From the NCBI RefSeq assembly GCF_002483305.1, contig NZ_DLHQ01000064.1, positions 1 to 15,639 of the forward strand: 15,639 bases of DNA. The letters are read 5' to 3'. Numbering within the stretch: position 1 is the stretch's first letter; every line of letters starts with the position of its first letter. The notes beneath the pieces are model-generated. The model was not told where the DNA came from. It searched no databases and was given only the letters and a program-made list of their open reading frames with translations. The position numbers and the translations under genes are program-made. Source of the DNA: Brevundimonas sp. UBA7664. GTDB taxonomy: Bacteria > Pseudomonadota > Alphaproteobacteria > Caulobacterales > Caulobacteraceae. Positions 5,978 to 14,458 of the stretch are shown here, in pieces.

Positions 5978-8332
5978 TCAGAGCCGGACGGCCCGGAGCC
6001 GCAGCGCGTTGGCGATGACGCTGACCGAAGACAGGGCCATCGCCAGGGCCGCCAGGGCCGGCGACAACAGCAGGCCGAAGACCGGATACAGCAACCCCGC
6101 CGCAATCGGAATGCCGAGGGCGTTGTAACCGAAGGCGAAGACGAGATTCTGGCGGATGTTGCTCATCACCGCCTTGGACAGCTTGCGCGCCCGGACGATG
6201 CCCTGGAGGTCGCCTCCCAGCAGGGTGACGCCGGCGCTCTCGATGGCCACGTCCGACCCGGCGCCCATGGCCACCCCGACGTCGGCGGCGGCCAGGGCCG
6301 GGGCGTCGTTGACCCCGTCGCCGGCCATGGCGACGATCCGCCCCTCGGCCCGCAGCCGCTCGACGACCGCGGCCTTGTCCTGGGGCAGGACCTCGGCCTG
6401 GACGTCGTCTATGCCGAGCCGGCGCGCCACCGCCTCGGCCGTGGTCCGGTTGTCCCCGGTCATCATCACCAGGCGCAGGCCCGCGGCTTTCAGATCGCGG
6501 ATGGCCCCGGCGGTCGTCGCCTTGACCGGGTCGGCGATGCCGAGGACGCCGGCCGCCGCCCCGTCCACGGCCACGAAGATGGCGGTGGCGCCGTCCTGGC
6601 GTAGCGCCTCGGCCTCGGCCTCGAGGGCGGCGACATCGACGCCGATCTCGCCGAGGTAGCGGCCGTTGCCGAGCGCCACGCGGCGGCCGTCGACCACCCC
6701 GGTGACGCCACGCCCGACCGGGCTGTCGAACTCCGAGGCCTCCGACAGCGCGAGCTCGCGATGCGTCGCGGCGCGGACGACGGCGTCGGCCAGCGGATGT
6801 TCGCTGCCCCGCTCCAGACTGGCGGAGAGTCTCAGAAGCTCGGTCTCGTCGAACCCCGCGGCGGGCCGGATGGCCGTCACCGACGGTCGCCCCTCCGTCA
6901 GGGTGCCGGTCTTGTCGAGCACCAGGGTGTCGACCTTTTCGAAACGCTCCAGCGCCTCGGCGTTCTTGATCAAGATCCCGGCGTGGGCGCCGCGCCCCAC
7001 CCCGACCATGATGGAGATCGGCGTTGCCAGGCCCAGCGCGCAGGGACAGGCGATGATCAGCACCGAGACCGCAGCGACCAGGGCGTAGGACAGGCGTGGT
7101 TCAGGACCGACCAGGCCCCAGACGATTGCGGCGAGAACCGCGATGACGATCACGGCCGGCACGAACCACCCCGACACCTTGTCGGCCAGACGCTGGATCG
7201 GGGCGCGGCTGCGCTGGGCCTGGGCCACCATCTGGACGATCTGGGCCAGCAGGGTGTCGGCGCCGACCTTGTCAGCCCGCATCACGAACGAACCGGTCTT
7301 GTTGAGCGATCCGGCGACGACCTTGTCGCCGACGTCCTTGGTCACCGGCATGGATTCACCCGTGACCAGAGACTCGTCGATAGTCACGCGACCGTCCAGG
7401 ATCTCGCCGTCGACCGCCACCTTCTCGCCGGGACGGACGCGCAGCCGGTCTCCGACGGCGACCAGGTCGAGCGTGACGTCTTCGTCGCCGCCGTCGTCAC
7501 GGACCCGCCGCGCGGTCTTGGGCGCCAGATCCAGCAGCGCCCGGATGGCGCCGGAGGTCTGTTCGCGCGCCCGCAACTCCAGGATCTGGCCCACCAGAAC
7601 GAGGACGGTGATAATGGCCGCCGCCTCGAAATAGACCGGCGCGCTGCCGTCCATCCGCCGGACGGCCGCCGGGAACAGATCCGGCGCCAGAACCGCGACC
7701 ACGCTGTAGATCCAGGCCGCGCCGACGCCGATGGCGATCAGGGTGAACATGTTGAGGCTGCGGTTGCGGAGCGAGGCCCAGCCGCGCTGGAAGAACGGCC
7801 AGCCGGCCCACAGCACCACGGGCGTCGCCAGGGCGAACTGGATCCAGTTGGAGGTCTGACCCGGAATCCGCATGGCCAGTCCCGTCAGATGGCCGCCCAT
7901 TTCGAGCGCGAAGACCGGCAGGGTCAGGACCGCGCCGACCCAGAGGCGGCGGGTGAAGTCGATCAGTTCGTGATTGACCGGGGCCTCGGCGGTGACTGTC
8001 TCCGGCTCCAGCGCCATGCCGCAGATCGGGCAGGAGCCCGGACCTTCCTGGCGGACCTCCGGATGCATCGGGCAGGTGTAGATCGCGCCCGGGATGACAG
8101 GCGCCGGTTGCGGGGCCTCGCCGAGATAGCGGTCCGGATCGGCGATGAATTTGGTCCGGCAGCCCGCCGAACAGAAGAAGTAGTCCTGTCCCTCGTGGGC
8201 GGTCCGATGCGCCGTGGTCGCCGGATCGACGGTCATACCGCAAACCGGATCGACCGCCTTCCCGCCGCTGTCCGCCGATTTGGTCGAACAGCAGCTGTGA
8301 CCGGCCGGATGCGAATGGGAGGGCGTGGACAT
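5978..8332 (-). CDS. Cu(I)-exporting P1B-1-type ATPase with YHS and heavy-metal-binding N-terminal domains
   Basis: This encodes 784 residues from ATG 8332, with AAGGAG 6 nt before it. The 8362 alternative lies in the promoter. It exports cytoplasmic Cu(I) using ATP (called copA, actP or ctpA in relatives). The N-terminus has a His/Cys cluster (HSHPAGHSCC, 6-15), a YHS domain (DPVCGM about 28-33 to C54/C58) and a heavy-metal-binding CPMHP...CPICGM domain (87-106). The usual CxxC HMA domain is absent. The core shows TGES (324-327, actuator), the CPC metal site (429-431), DKTGT with phosphorylated D473, the SEHP motif (510-513), MTGD (624-627) and GDGVND (671-676). YN in TM7 (736-737) and MALSS in TM8 (765-769) are the P1B-1 Cu(I) determinants. 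It is divergent from csoR, with a CsoR operator in its promoter. Confidence 0.96.
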   Translation of the reverse strand: MSTPSHSHPAGHSCCSTKSADSGGKAVDPVCGMTVDPATTAHRTAHEGQDYFFCSAGCRTKFIADPDRYLGEAPQPAPVIPGAIYTCPMHPEVRQEGPGSCPICGMALEPETVTAEAPVNHELIDFTRRLWVGAVLTLPVFALEMGGHLTGLAMRIPGQTSNWIQFALATPVVLWAGWPFFQRGWASLRNRSLNMFTLIAIGVGAAWIYSVVAVLAPDLFPAAVRRMDGSAPVYFEAAAIITVLVLVGQILELRAREQTSGAIRALLDLAPKTARRVRDDGGDEDVTLDLVAVGDRLRVRPGEKVAVDGEILDGRVTIDESLVTGESMPVTKDVGDKVVAGSLNKTGSFVMRADKVGADTLLAQIVQMVAQAQRSRAPIQRLADKVSGWFVPAVIVIAVLAAIVWGLVGPEPRLSYALVAAVSVLIIACPCALGLATPISIMVGVGRGAHAGILIKNAEALERFEKVDTLVLDKTGTLTEGRPSVTAIRPAAGFDETELLRLSASLERGSEHPLADAVVRAATHRELALSEASEFDSPVGRGVTGVVDGRRVALGNGRYLGEIGVDVAALEAEAEALRQDGATAIFVAVDGAAAGVLGIADPVKATTAGAIRDLKAAGLRLVMMTGDNRTTAEAVARRLGIDDVQAEVLPQDKAAVVERLRAEGRIVAMAGDGVNDAPALAAADVGVAMGAGSDVAIESAGVTLLGGDLQGIVRARKLSKAVMSNIRQNLVFAFGYNALGIPIAAGLLYPVFGLLLSPALAALAMALSSVSVIANALRLRAVRL

Positions 8333-8359
8333 GGCGGGCTCCTTGAAATAGCTGGATGC

Positions 8360-8390
8360 CAAATATACCCCATGGGGGTATCTCGCAAGA
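8360..8390 (-). promoter_or_regulatory. ATPase promoter with embedded CsoR operator
   Basis: ATACCCC (8365-8371) and GGGGTAT (8375-8381) form a perfect 7-3-7 inverted repeat, matching the established CsoR box pattern (ATACCCC/GGGGTAT arms with a short spacer). On the minus strand a TTGCGA -35 (8382-8387) and an ATATTT/TATATT -10 (8361-8366) flank it at 15-16 bp. Bound CsoR would block polymerase and Cu(I) would release it. The same operator may also repress the divergent csoR gene. The fit is strong because the CsoR-type repressor itself is encoded next door. Confidence 0.9.
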
Positions 8391-8433
8391 TGCCATACTG
8401 AGGTAGGATCGAACGATCAGAACGAGGAATTGG

Positions 8434-8709
8434 ATGCAGACGGAAACCAAACCCAAGGTGTTGAACCGCCTGAACCGGATCGAGGGCCAGGTGCGCGGCA
8501 TCGCCCGGATGGTCGAGGAGGACCGTTATTGCGTGGAGGTTCTGACCCAGCTCCGGGCCGTGCGGGCGGCCCTGCTGCGTGTCGAGAGCGAGGTGCTGAA
8601 AGACCACCTCGACCACTGCGTCATGGGGGCGATGACCGGCGACGATCTCGCCGACCGGAAGGCCAAGGCCGCCGAACTGATCGACCTTCTCGGTCGCGCT
8701 ACGCGCTAA
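8434..8709 (+). CDS. csoR: CsoR-family copper-sensing repressor
   Basis: This encodes 91 residues from ATG 8434, with GAGGAA at 8424-8429. It is an all-helical DUF156 protein with the typical start LNRLNRIEGQVRGIARM. The Cu(I) ligands of CsoR are visible as Cys33, His58 and Cys62, with spacings of 25 and 4 residues identical to the Cys-His-Cys set of the Mycobacterium CsoR. This favours copper over the nickel (RcnR) or formaldehyde (FrmR) branches. Apo-protein tetramers bind the operator at 8365-8381 and Cu(I) lifts repression. It is divergent from the copper ATPase, a common arrangement. No downstream partner is within coupling distance. Confidence 0.93.
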   Translation: MQTETKPKVLNRLNRIEGQVRGIARMVEEDRYCVEVLTQLRAVRAALLRVESEVLKDHLDHCVMGAMTGDDLADRKAKAAELIDLLGRATR

Positions 8710-8930
8710 CGGGCTGGCCGCGCAGAGCGCGACGGTCATCCAGCATCAGGCGGACGAAGCCGGAGCGGGCCATGGCCAACTCATCGTGACGTGGGCGTGG
8801 GCGGTGGTCCGCGTGGAGCCCCGCACAGGCACCCGACCCGTCCGGGTCGCGCATGAGGGCTGCGCGCATCCGGTGCGTAACCCAATTAGGTGGAACGTCC
8901 TGTCCCGCCTGCCTTGGGGGGCCATCGTTC

Positions 8931-10046
8931 ATGACGTCCGTGCCGCCGACCCGCGACGGTTACCCCGCCGATCTAAGGGCCCTGACCAGTCTGCGGGCCT
9001 TCCTGGCAGTGGGCGTGGTGCTGTTCCACTACCAGCTCCAGTGGGATCCGGCCCTGGGCTTCAGCCCGATCGTCGAACGAAGCCGGCTGGCGGTGGACGC
9101 CTTCTTCATGCTGTCGGGATTCATCCTGGCCCACGTCTACGGCCCGGCTTTCGCCGCCGGAACCTTCAGCTACAGGCGCTTCATCGTGGCCCGCCTGGCG
9201 CGGCTCTACCCTCTTCATGTGACCGTGTTGGCGGCGGTGCTAATCATGGTCGTGGGCGCGACCGCGGCGGGGGTCCGCTTCGACGCCGAAAGCTATCCGC
9301 CGCTCGCCTTCTTCCAGACCCTGTTCCTTGTCCAGGCCTGGTTCCCGACGGACGCCGAACTCAACTGGAGCGGACCGAGCTGGTCGCTGTCGGCGGAATG
9401 GTTCGCCTATCTGCTGTTCCCCGCCTATGCATGGCTGGCCCTGCGGCTCCGGACCCGCCCTTGGGCATTGCTGGCGCTGGGGGCCCTGGGTTTCGTCGTG
9501 ATCGACGCCCTCTATGTCCAGGCGTTCGGCAAGGTCCTGCCGCGAGCCGAGGATTCGCTCGGCATCCTCCGTATCGCCCCGGAATTCCTGATCGGCATGG
9601 CGCTTTATGCGCTGGGCCATCGCTGGCGCTGGAGCCGGCCCGTCGCCGCAGCGGCGGCCCTGTTCACCACCCTGCTCCTGCTCGGCGCGATGCAGCTGTC
9701 GCTGGACGACCGCATCATCGTCGCCCTCGCCGCTCCCGTGATCCTGACATGGTCGCTGCTCGCGCGCGCGGACTGCGAGGGGCCCCTCGCCGCCCCGGCC
9801 CTGGTCTTCGCCGGCGAAGCGTCCTTCGCCCTCTATCTCGTGCATATGCCTGTCATCGTCGCCTACAAGGGCGTCGTCGCTGAACTCCGCGGCATCGACA
9901 GCGCCTTCCGGATCACGCCGGTCGAACTGGCGGGGTTGTTCGTCGCCACGGCGCTGATCGCGGCGGCCCTGCATCTGCTCGTCGAGAAGCCCGGCCGAAC
10001 CTGGATTCGGCGTCGGCTCGAAAGCCGTCCGGCCGAGCCTGCCTGA
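8931..10046 (+). CDS. Acyltransferase-3 family membrane protein
   Basis: This encodes 371 residues from ATG 8931. The frame stays open from ATG 8853, but that 26-residue Cys-containing extension does not resemble the family, while LTSLRAFLAVGVVLFHY starts soon after 8931. The Shine-Dalgarno is weak (a G-rich run about 12 nt upstream), so the start is uncertain. Family marks are the LRAFLA...FHY opening with the catalytic-type His, FFMLSGFIL, an RLARLYPLH loop, WSLSAEWFAYLLFP, a C-terminal LVHMPV and LVEKPGR. About ten hydrophobic segments are visible. Members O-acylate sugars or lipid-linked glycans at the inner membrane. The substrate here cannot be told. It precedes the siderophore receptor by 117 nt on the same strand, but the Fur-like site between them argues for separate control. 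Confidence 0.88.
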   Translation: MTSVPPTRDGYPADLRALTSLRAFLAVGVVLFHYQLQWDPALGFSPIVERSRLAVDAFFMLSGFILAHVYGPAFAAGTFSYRRFIVARLARLYPLHVTVLAAVLIMVVGATAAGVRFDAESYPPLAFFQTLFLVQAWFPTDAELNWSGPSWSLSAEWFAYLLFPAYAWLALRLRTRPWALLALGALGFVVIDALYVQAFGKVLPRAEDSLGILRIAPEFLIGMALYALGHRWRWSRPVAAAAALFTTLLLLGAMQLSLDDRIIVALAAPVILTWSLLARADCEGPLAAPALVFAGEASFALYLVHMPVIVAYKGVVAELRGIDSAFRITPVELAGLFVATALIAAALHLLVEKPGRTWIRRRLESRPAEPA

Positions 10047-10084
10047 TCCCCACGCCACGGAGGCAGCCCTTCCGAAATCTATTT

Positions 10085-10102
10085 GAGAATGATAGTGAGA
10101 TT
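10085..10102 (+). promoter_or_regulatory. Fur-box-like element upstream of the TonB receptor
   Basis: Three adjoining hexamers GAGAAT, GATAGT and GAGATT match the repeated GATAAT unit by which Fur sites are described. They lie in one of the few AT-rich stretches, 62 nt before the receptor ATG. Iron-repressed expression of the receptor and the following PepSY gene is inferred. The dyad form of the site is poor, so a related regulator remains possible. Confidence 0.6.
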
Positions 10103-10163
10103 GACTCGCAAGAAAGCCTGTGGTCAGACCGCCGCTGTCATTCGCCTGCCCTTGAAGTGCTCC

Positions 10164-12296
10164 ATGTCCCCTCGTCTCCTCGCCACCGCCGCCCTCCTGC
10201 CGCTGCTGCTGGCCGCCGTTCCCGCCAGGGCGCAGGAGGCCCCGGCCCCGGACGCGACGACCCTGGACGAAGTCGTCGTCACCGCCTCGCGGATCGAGAC
10301 TCCGCGCTCGGCGATCGCCGCCACGATCGAGATCATCGACGCCGAGGCCATCGGCCAGCAGACGGCCCTGGCCGCCTCGGCCGTCGATACGGTGTCGGCG
10401 CTGGTGCCGTCCTTTTCGCCCACACGGCAGAAGCTGTCGGGCTTCGGCGAGACCCTGCGCGGGCGCTCGCCGCTGTACTTGGTGGACGGGGTGCCGCAGT
10501 CCACGCCGCTGCGCGACGACAGCCGCGACGGCTACACCATCGATCCCTTCTTCATCGACCGGGTCGAGGTCATCTTCGGCTCCAACGCCATCCAGGGCAT
10601 CGGCGCCACGGGCGGGGTGGTCAACTATGTCACCGCCCGCAAGCCGTCCGAGGGCGAAGGCCTGACCGGGCGGATGATGGCCCAGGTCACCACCGACAGC
10701 GAAATCCAGGGCGACGGCGTCGGCGCCAAGATCGCCGCCATCGGGGGGCGCGATTTCGGCGTCTTCGACCTCAGCCTCGGCGCGGCCTTCGAGACCCGCG
10801 GGGCCTATTACGACGCCGAGGGCCGCCGCATCGGCTTCGACGGCGCCCAGGGCGAGGTGCAGGACTCGCAGGCCCTGTCGCTGTTCGCGCGGGCCGGCTG
10901 GGACCTGGGCGGCGAGCGCCGGCTGGAAGGCTGGATCAACCGTTTCGATCTGGAAGGCGACGGCGACTATGTCACCGTTGCCGGCAACCGGGCGACGGGC
11001 GTCCCGACCAGCGCCGTGCGCGGCGTGGCCCTCGGCTTCCAGCCGTCGAACGAAGTGACCTCGGCGGCCCTGAGCTATACCGACCGCGACCTGTTCGGCG
11101 GCGTGTTCCGCGCCCAGGTCTTCGCCCACGACTACCAGGGCGTCTTCGGGGGCGGCAATTTCCCCGACTTCCAGGACCCGGGCATCGCGCCGATCGGGAC
11201 GCTGTTCGACCAGTCGGCGAACAATTCCGAGAAGCTGGGCTTCAAGGTCGATTGGCAGGGCGCCGTGCCGGGCCTGACCGGGCTCAAGGCCCTGATCGGC
11301 GTCGACGGCCTGCGCGACCAGACCTATCAGGAACTGGTCCTGACCGGGCGGAACTGGGTGCCCGAGACGGCCTATGAGAGCCTGTCTCCGTTCGTGCAGC
11401 TGAACCAGTCGCTGCTGGCCGACCGGCTGAGCCTGTCGGCTGGCCTGCGGCATGAATCCGCGAAGCTGAAGGTCGACGACTTCCAGACCCTCCATGCCTA
11501 TGGCCCGCAGACGGTGGCGGGCGGCGAGCCGGGCTTCGAGGAGACCCTGTTCAACGTCGGCGCCGCCTTCGAGGTCGCGCCCGGCCTGCTGGCCTACGCC
11601 TCGTTCGCCCAGGGCTTCACCATGCCGGACGTCGGCCGGGTGCTGCGCGGCATCAACATCCCCAACCAGGACGTCGACACCTTCCTGAACGTCGAACCGG
11701 TGGTGTCGGACAACACCGAGGTCGGGATCGAGTACCGCGGCGCCCGGTTCGAACTGTCCGCCGCCGTGTTCCGGTCCGAGGCCGAGCGCGGCTCGCTGCT
11801 GAACCGCCTGCCGTCGGGCATCTTCGAGGTGCAGCGTCGGGCCACGCGCATCGACGGCGTCGAGCTGAAGGGGCTTTGGCGCGCCACCGACGCCTTCACC
11901 GTCGGCGGCAGCTATGCGGCGCTCGACGGCCGCAGCGCCAGCATCGAAAACGGGCCCATCGACCGCGACCTGAATGGGGCCAACATCTCTCCCGACCGCC
12001 TGCTGCTGTGGGGCGAGTACGAGGCGGGTCCGGTCGCCCTGCGCCTTCAGGCCCAGACCTTCCTCGAGCGCGAGTTCGAAGGCGAGCCGGCCGCCAACGG
12101 CTTCGAGGGCTATGCGGTGCTGGACGCCGTGGCCCGCTACGAGGCCGGCTTCGGCACGGTGTCGCTGGGCGTGCAGAACCTGCTGGACGAGCAGTACATC
12201 TCCTATTTCTCGGACACCCAGGGGCCGACCGACAATCTGCGCTATTTCGCCGGGCGCGGTCGCACGGCGACCCTGACGCTGACACGGAGCTTCTGA
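10164..12296 (+). CDS. TonB-dependent outer-membrane receptor, siderophore type
   Basis: This encodes 710 residues. I start at ATG 10164 because a signal peptide begins there (MSPRLLATAALLPLLLAAVP, cleavage near ARAQ). The longer frame from 10083 runs through the Fur-like site. The Shine-Dalgarno is weak. A TonB box-like DEVVVTAS (35-42) is followed by the plug domain (about 46-160), with LYLVDGVP, IDRVEVIFGSNAIQGIGATGG and VNYVTARKP. A long beta-barrel follows, ending in TLTLTRSF with the terminal Phe needed for barrel assembly. It should import a ferric chelate using TonB/ExbBD energy. The plug is closest in style to catecholate/hydroxamate siderophore receptors, but the ligand cannot be read from sequence. 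The next gene starts 4 nt after the stop, so they form an operon. Confidence 0.92.
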   Translation: MSPRLLATAALLPLLLAAVPARAQEAPAPDATTLDEVVVTASRIETPRSAIAATIEIIDAEAIGQQTALAASAVDTVSALVPSFSPTRQKLSGFGETLRGRSPLYLVDGVPQSTPLRDDSRDGYTIDPFFIDRVEVIFGSNAIQGIGATGGVVNYVTARKPSEGEGLTGRMMAQVTTDSEIQGDGVGAKIAAIGGRDFGVFDLSLGAAFETRGAYYDAEGRRIGFDGAQGEVQDSQALSLFARAGWDLGGERRLEGWINRFDLEGDGDYVTVAGNRATGVPTSAVRGVALGFQPSNEVTSAALSYTDRDLFGGVFRAQVFAHDYQGVFGGGNFPDFQDPGIAPIGTLFDQSANNSEKLGFKVDWQGAVPGLTGLKALIGVDGLRDQTYQELVLTGRNWVPETAYESLSPFVQLNQSLLADRLSLSAGLRHESAKLKVDDFQTLHAYGPQTVAGGEPGFEETLFNVGAAFEVAPGLLAYASFAQGFTMPDVGRVLRGINIPNQDVDTFLNVEPVVSDNTEVGIEYRGARFELSAAVFRSEAERGSLLNRLPSGIFEVQRRATRIDGVELKGLWRATDAFTVGGSYAALDGRSASIENGPIDRDLNGANISPDRLLLWGEYEAGPVALRLQAQTFLEREFEGEPAANGFEGYAVLDAVARYEAGFGTVSLGVQNLLDEQYISYFSDTQGPTDNLRYFAGRGRTATLTLTRSF

Positions 12297-12300
12297 CCGC

Positions 12301-13371
12301 ATGATGGGCGCGCTCCGCACGCTGCACGCTTGGGCCGGGACCGCGCTGGCGGTTCTGGCCGTAGTGTTCGGCTTGACCGGAACGCTGCTGGTGTTCGAGG
12401 ACGACTGGATCCGCGCCACCGTCCCCGCCGCCCGCACCGAGGTCGATCTCGACCCCGCCCGCCTGGGCGCGGCGCTGAACCGGCTGGAGACGGCCGAACC
12501 CGGACTGACCTCGGTGGTCCTGCCGGGCGGGGCGGTCGGGGCGCACCGGCTCTATCTGGCCGACGAGGGCTTCGGCTACGCCGACGCCGACGGCGTCGTG
12601 GTGGACCGCTGGCGGGACGCGGCCCGGGCCGAGACCTGGATCTTCGACCTGCACCACGAACTGCTGGCCGGCCACACCGGCAAGCTGGTCGCCGGCGGCG
12701 CCGGCCTGGCTCTGGTCCTGATGGTCCTCACCGGCCTGATCGTCTGGATTCCGGCCTGGCGCGCCTCGGGCTGGCGGGTCTGGCCTCGCTCCGGCGCCCG
12801 GCGCGAGCTGATCGGCAGTCACCGCAACCTCGGCCTGATCTTTGCGCTTCCGCTGGTCGTCTTCAGCCTGACAGGCGCGGCCATCGTCTTTCACGGAACG
12901 ACCCAGGCCCTGCTGGGCGGCGCCCCGACGTCGCCGGCGCCGGTCGTCGGGACGGGCGACGTCGATTGGACCCGCGCCCTGGCGGCGGCGCAGGCCCGGT
13001 TCCCCGACGCGGCCCTGCGCATGGCCATTCGGCCAGCCGCCCCGGGCAAGCCCGCCACCATCCGCCTGCGCCAGCCCGGCGAATGGCACCCCAACGGCCG
13101 CACCACGGTGACCATCGATCCCGCCACCAGCGAGGTGGTCGCGGCCTCGGACGCCAACGCCCTGCCCACCGGCATCCGCGCCTATAACGCCTTCTACCCC
13201 CTGCACGCCAGTTCGGTCGGCGGCTGGCTCTACGACTGGGTGACGGCGCTCAGCGGCCTGGCCTTGGCCGGGCTCGGCGTCGTCGGGGCTTGGGCCTTCC
13301 TGGTCAAACCGCGGCGGTGGCCCCGACGATCCCATGGCCAGCTCTCAGCCATTGATGACTGCGGTCCGTAG
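12301..13371 (+). CDS. PepSY-TM family membrane protein (putative ferric-siderophore reductase)
   Basis: This encodes 356 residues from ATG 12301 (an adjacent ATG at 12304 is possible), with GGAG about 12 nt upstream inside the receptor gene. Four hydrophobic segments lie at about 10-34, 131-151, 174-197 and near 312-334. Conserved-looking His residues sit at the membrane edges: H9, H118/H119, H125, H174, H198 and one in the LHASSVGGW loop. This is the PepSY-associated TM arrangement, in which His pairs are thought to bind haem. Family members downstream of TonB siderophore receptors have been implicated in inner-membrane reduction of ferric siderophores. The 4-nt gap to the receptor fits that role. 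The last 25 residues are basic and polar and may be unusual for the family. Confidence 0.88.
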   Translation: MMGALRTLHAWAGTALAVLAVVFGLTGTLLVFEDDWIRATVPAARTEVDLDPARLGAALNRLETAEPGLTSVVLPGGAVGAHRLYLADEGFGYADADGVVVDRWRDAARAETWIFDLHHELLAGHTGKLVAGGAGLALVLMVLTGLIVWIPAWRASGWRVWPRSGARRELIGSHRNLGLIFALPLVVFSLTGAAIVFHGTTQALLGGAPTSPAPVVGTGDVDWTRALAAAQARFPDAALRMAIRPAAPGKPATIRLRQPGEWHPNGRTTVTIDPATSEVVAASDANALPTGIRAYNAFYPLHASSVGGWLYDWVTALSGLALAGLGVVGAWAFLVKPRRWPRRSHGQLSAIDDCGP

Positions 13372-13980
13372 ATTTCCGTTCCCGCTTCGACTGCCGAGGC
13401 CCGACCTTCCCGTCGCCGGGTCTGACGGAAGGCGTCTGGAGAACGCGGGAACGCCGTGGCGCGCCTGGGCGTTTCGTATTCGGTTCGCCAAGCGAGCGAG
13501 CCATTCCTGCTGGGAGCCCTGCCGCGGGACGACGCGGTGGGGCTTTCCCATCCGCTCGCCGGCTCAGGCCGATGAAGAACGCGTGATCCCCCTCCGTGCC
13601 GATTGCCGCAACCAAGGTCAAGGTCACGCCTCGACGGACGACATCGATGACCCCTTGAGGGCCGTTGCAGTTCGGTGAGGTCTCGACTCTCCTCTCGCCA
13701 CCCTCGTGCCGCGCTGCGCGACAGATGCGTTCCGCCGCCGGCCCGTCGCCTGGCCAGTAGCGCGGCTGACGCGACGATCCGATCTCAGGTCCTGATCGCG
13801 CTGCGGAGCCTGCCCAACGCCACTTGACCTGCTAGCCTATCCGGATCGAGCATCGGACGCTTCAACGTGAAGTATCTACGCGTCCGAGGAACTCCACCTC
13901 TCGTGATCGACACCCCAGCTTGACCGGCCGCCCCATGCGTAGGACGACGACCTGTTCCACAAGCAGACGGAGGAGACCCC
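13372..13980. other. Intergenic stretch of about 600 bp without a supported gene
   Basis: Open frames exist on both strands, but none has a ribosome site, recognisable domain or codon pattern like the neighbours. I see no tRNA, strong terminator hairpin or clear promoter with correct spacing. TTGACC sequences occur near 13824 and 13918, but neither has a good -10 at 16-18 bp. It must hold the 3' end of the PepSY transcript and the promoter of the small gene at 13981. Decayed coding sequence is possible but not shown. Confidence 0.5.
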
Positions 13981-14217
13981 GTGACGGCTGCAGACAGTAT
14001 CGTGCAGTTCACCGTCATTCGCAGCGATGGCGAATGGCGGGTTCTAAGGGACGGGCAGGACGCCGGTCGTTTCGACTTCAGCGTAGACGCGATCGAATCG
14101 GCGCTGTTTCGCGCGACGAGTCTGATCGACAAGGGTCAGGACGTCGAAGTTTTCGTTCAGGACGCAGCCGGCCGGTTGCGACGGGTCGATCCGGTCGGTG
14201 GCGAAGTCCTTCATTGA
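13981..14217 (+). CDS. Small hypothetical protein (DUF2188-like layout)
   Basis: This encodes 78 residues from GTG 13981, with a strong GGAGGAG (13969-13975). The protein has a beta-beta-alpha-beta look: FTVIRSDGEWRVLRDGQDAG, then a helix SVDAIESALFRATSLIDKGQ, then VEVFVQDAAGRLRRVDP. This resembles the small DUF2188-type proteins common in proteobacteria, with W.V..DG, a mid helix and a G..V.V...DG strand. I am not certain of the family. It has no signal peptide, Cys or metal motif, so it is probably a cytoplasmic protein unrelated to the metal genes. It converges on the GDCCVxC gene with a 22-nt gap. Confidence 0.75.
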   Translation: MTAADSIVQFTVIRSDGEWRVLRDGQDAGRFDFSVDAIESALFRATSLIDKGQDVEVFVQDAAGRLRRVDPVGGEVLH

Positions 14218-14239
14218 GACATCTCCCGCCGCATGAGAC

Positions 14240-14458
14240 CTAGCCGCAACACCCCTTGCCATCCACCTGGATCGGCGGACACGGCACGTCGGCATAGGAG
14301 CAGAACACGCAGCAGTCGCCGGGTAAGGGCTTCAGCTTCACGCCGCAACCGAGACAATCGTAAAACCAGATGCAGGCGTCGGTGGGCATGGTCTCGGTCG
14401 CGACGTGGCCGCAATGCGGGCAGGTCAGCGTCGATTCCAGTACGATGGCCGGGGTCAT
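14240..14458 (-). CDS. GDCCVxC-domain Cys-rich protein (Cys form of a (seleno)protein family)
   Basis: This encodes 72 residues from ATG 14458, which overlaps the merT-like stop as ATGA. Eleven of the 72 residues are Cys: CPHC (13-16), C29, CLGC (35-38), the family signature GDCCVFCSYADVPCPPIQ (47-64; C49, C50, C53, C60) and a terminal CC (70-71). The N-terminal pairs look like a small zinc-ribbon. Members of this family occur next to mer-type genes, and some carry selenocysteine in the signature. Here all positions are Cys and no in-frame TGA is seen. The protein is probably cytoplasmic and binds thiophilic metal delivered by the MerT-like transporter. That role is inferred and no activity is established to my knowledge. 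Confidence 0.85.
   Translation of the reverse strand: MTPAIVLESTLTCPHCGHVATETMPTDACIWFYDCLGCGVKLKPLPGDCCVFCSYADVPCPPIQVDGKGCCG

Noticed and set aside
6761..8401. Long + strand frame opposite the copper ATPase
   Set aside because: It is antisense to a gene with all the P-type ATPase motifs, and its low-complexity polar sequence has no recognisable family.
8699..8932. Minus-strand frame of 77 codons between csoR and the acyltransferase
   Set aside because: There is no ribosome site or family match, and it overlaps the csoR end. A stretch near its C-terminus looks mildly protein-like and could be a remnant, but this cannot be supported.
9240..12437. Open frame of about 1065 codons on the minus strand opposite the acyltransferase and TonB receptor
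   Set aside because: The composition is Gly/Arg/Asp/Ala-rich without domains. It is a shadow of the receptor gene, which has a signal peptide, plug motifs and terminal Phe.
13304..13627. Minus-strand frame of 107 codons overlapping the PepSY gene end
   Set aside because: There is no Shine-Dalgarno, an Arg/Pro-rich composition and no motif. It is probably chance.
14240..14458. Selenocysteine (in-frame TGA) in the GDCCVxC protein
   Set aside because: All signature positions are Cys codons and the frame is uninterrupted to TAG, so no recoding is needed.
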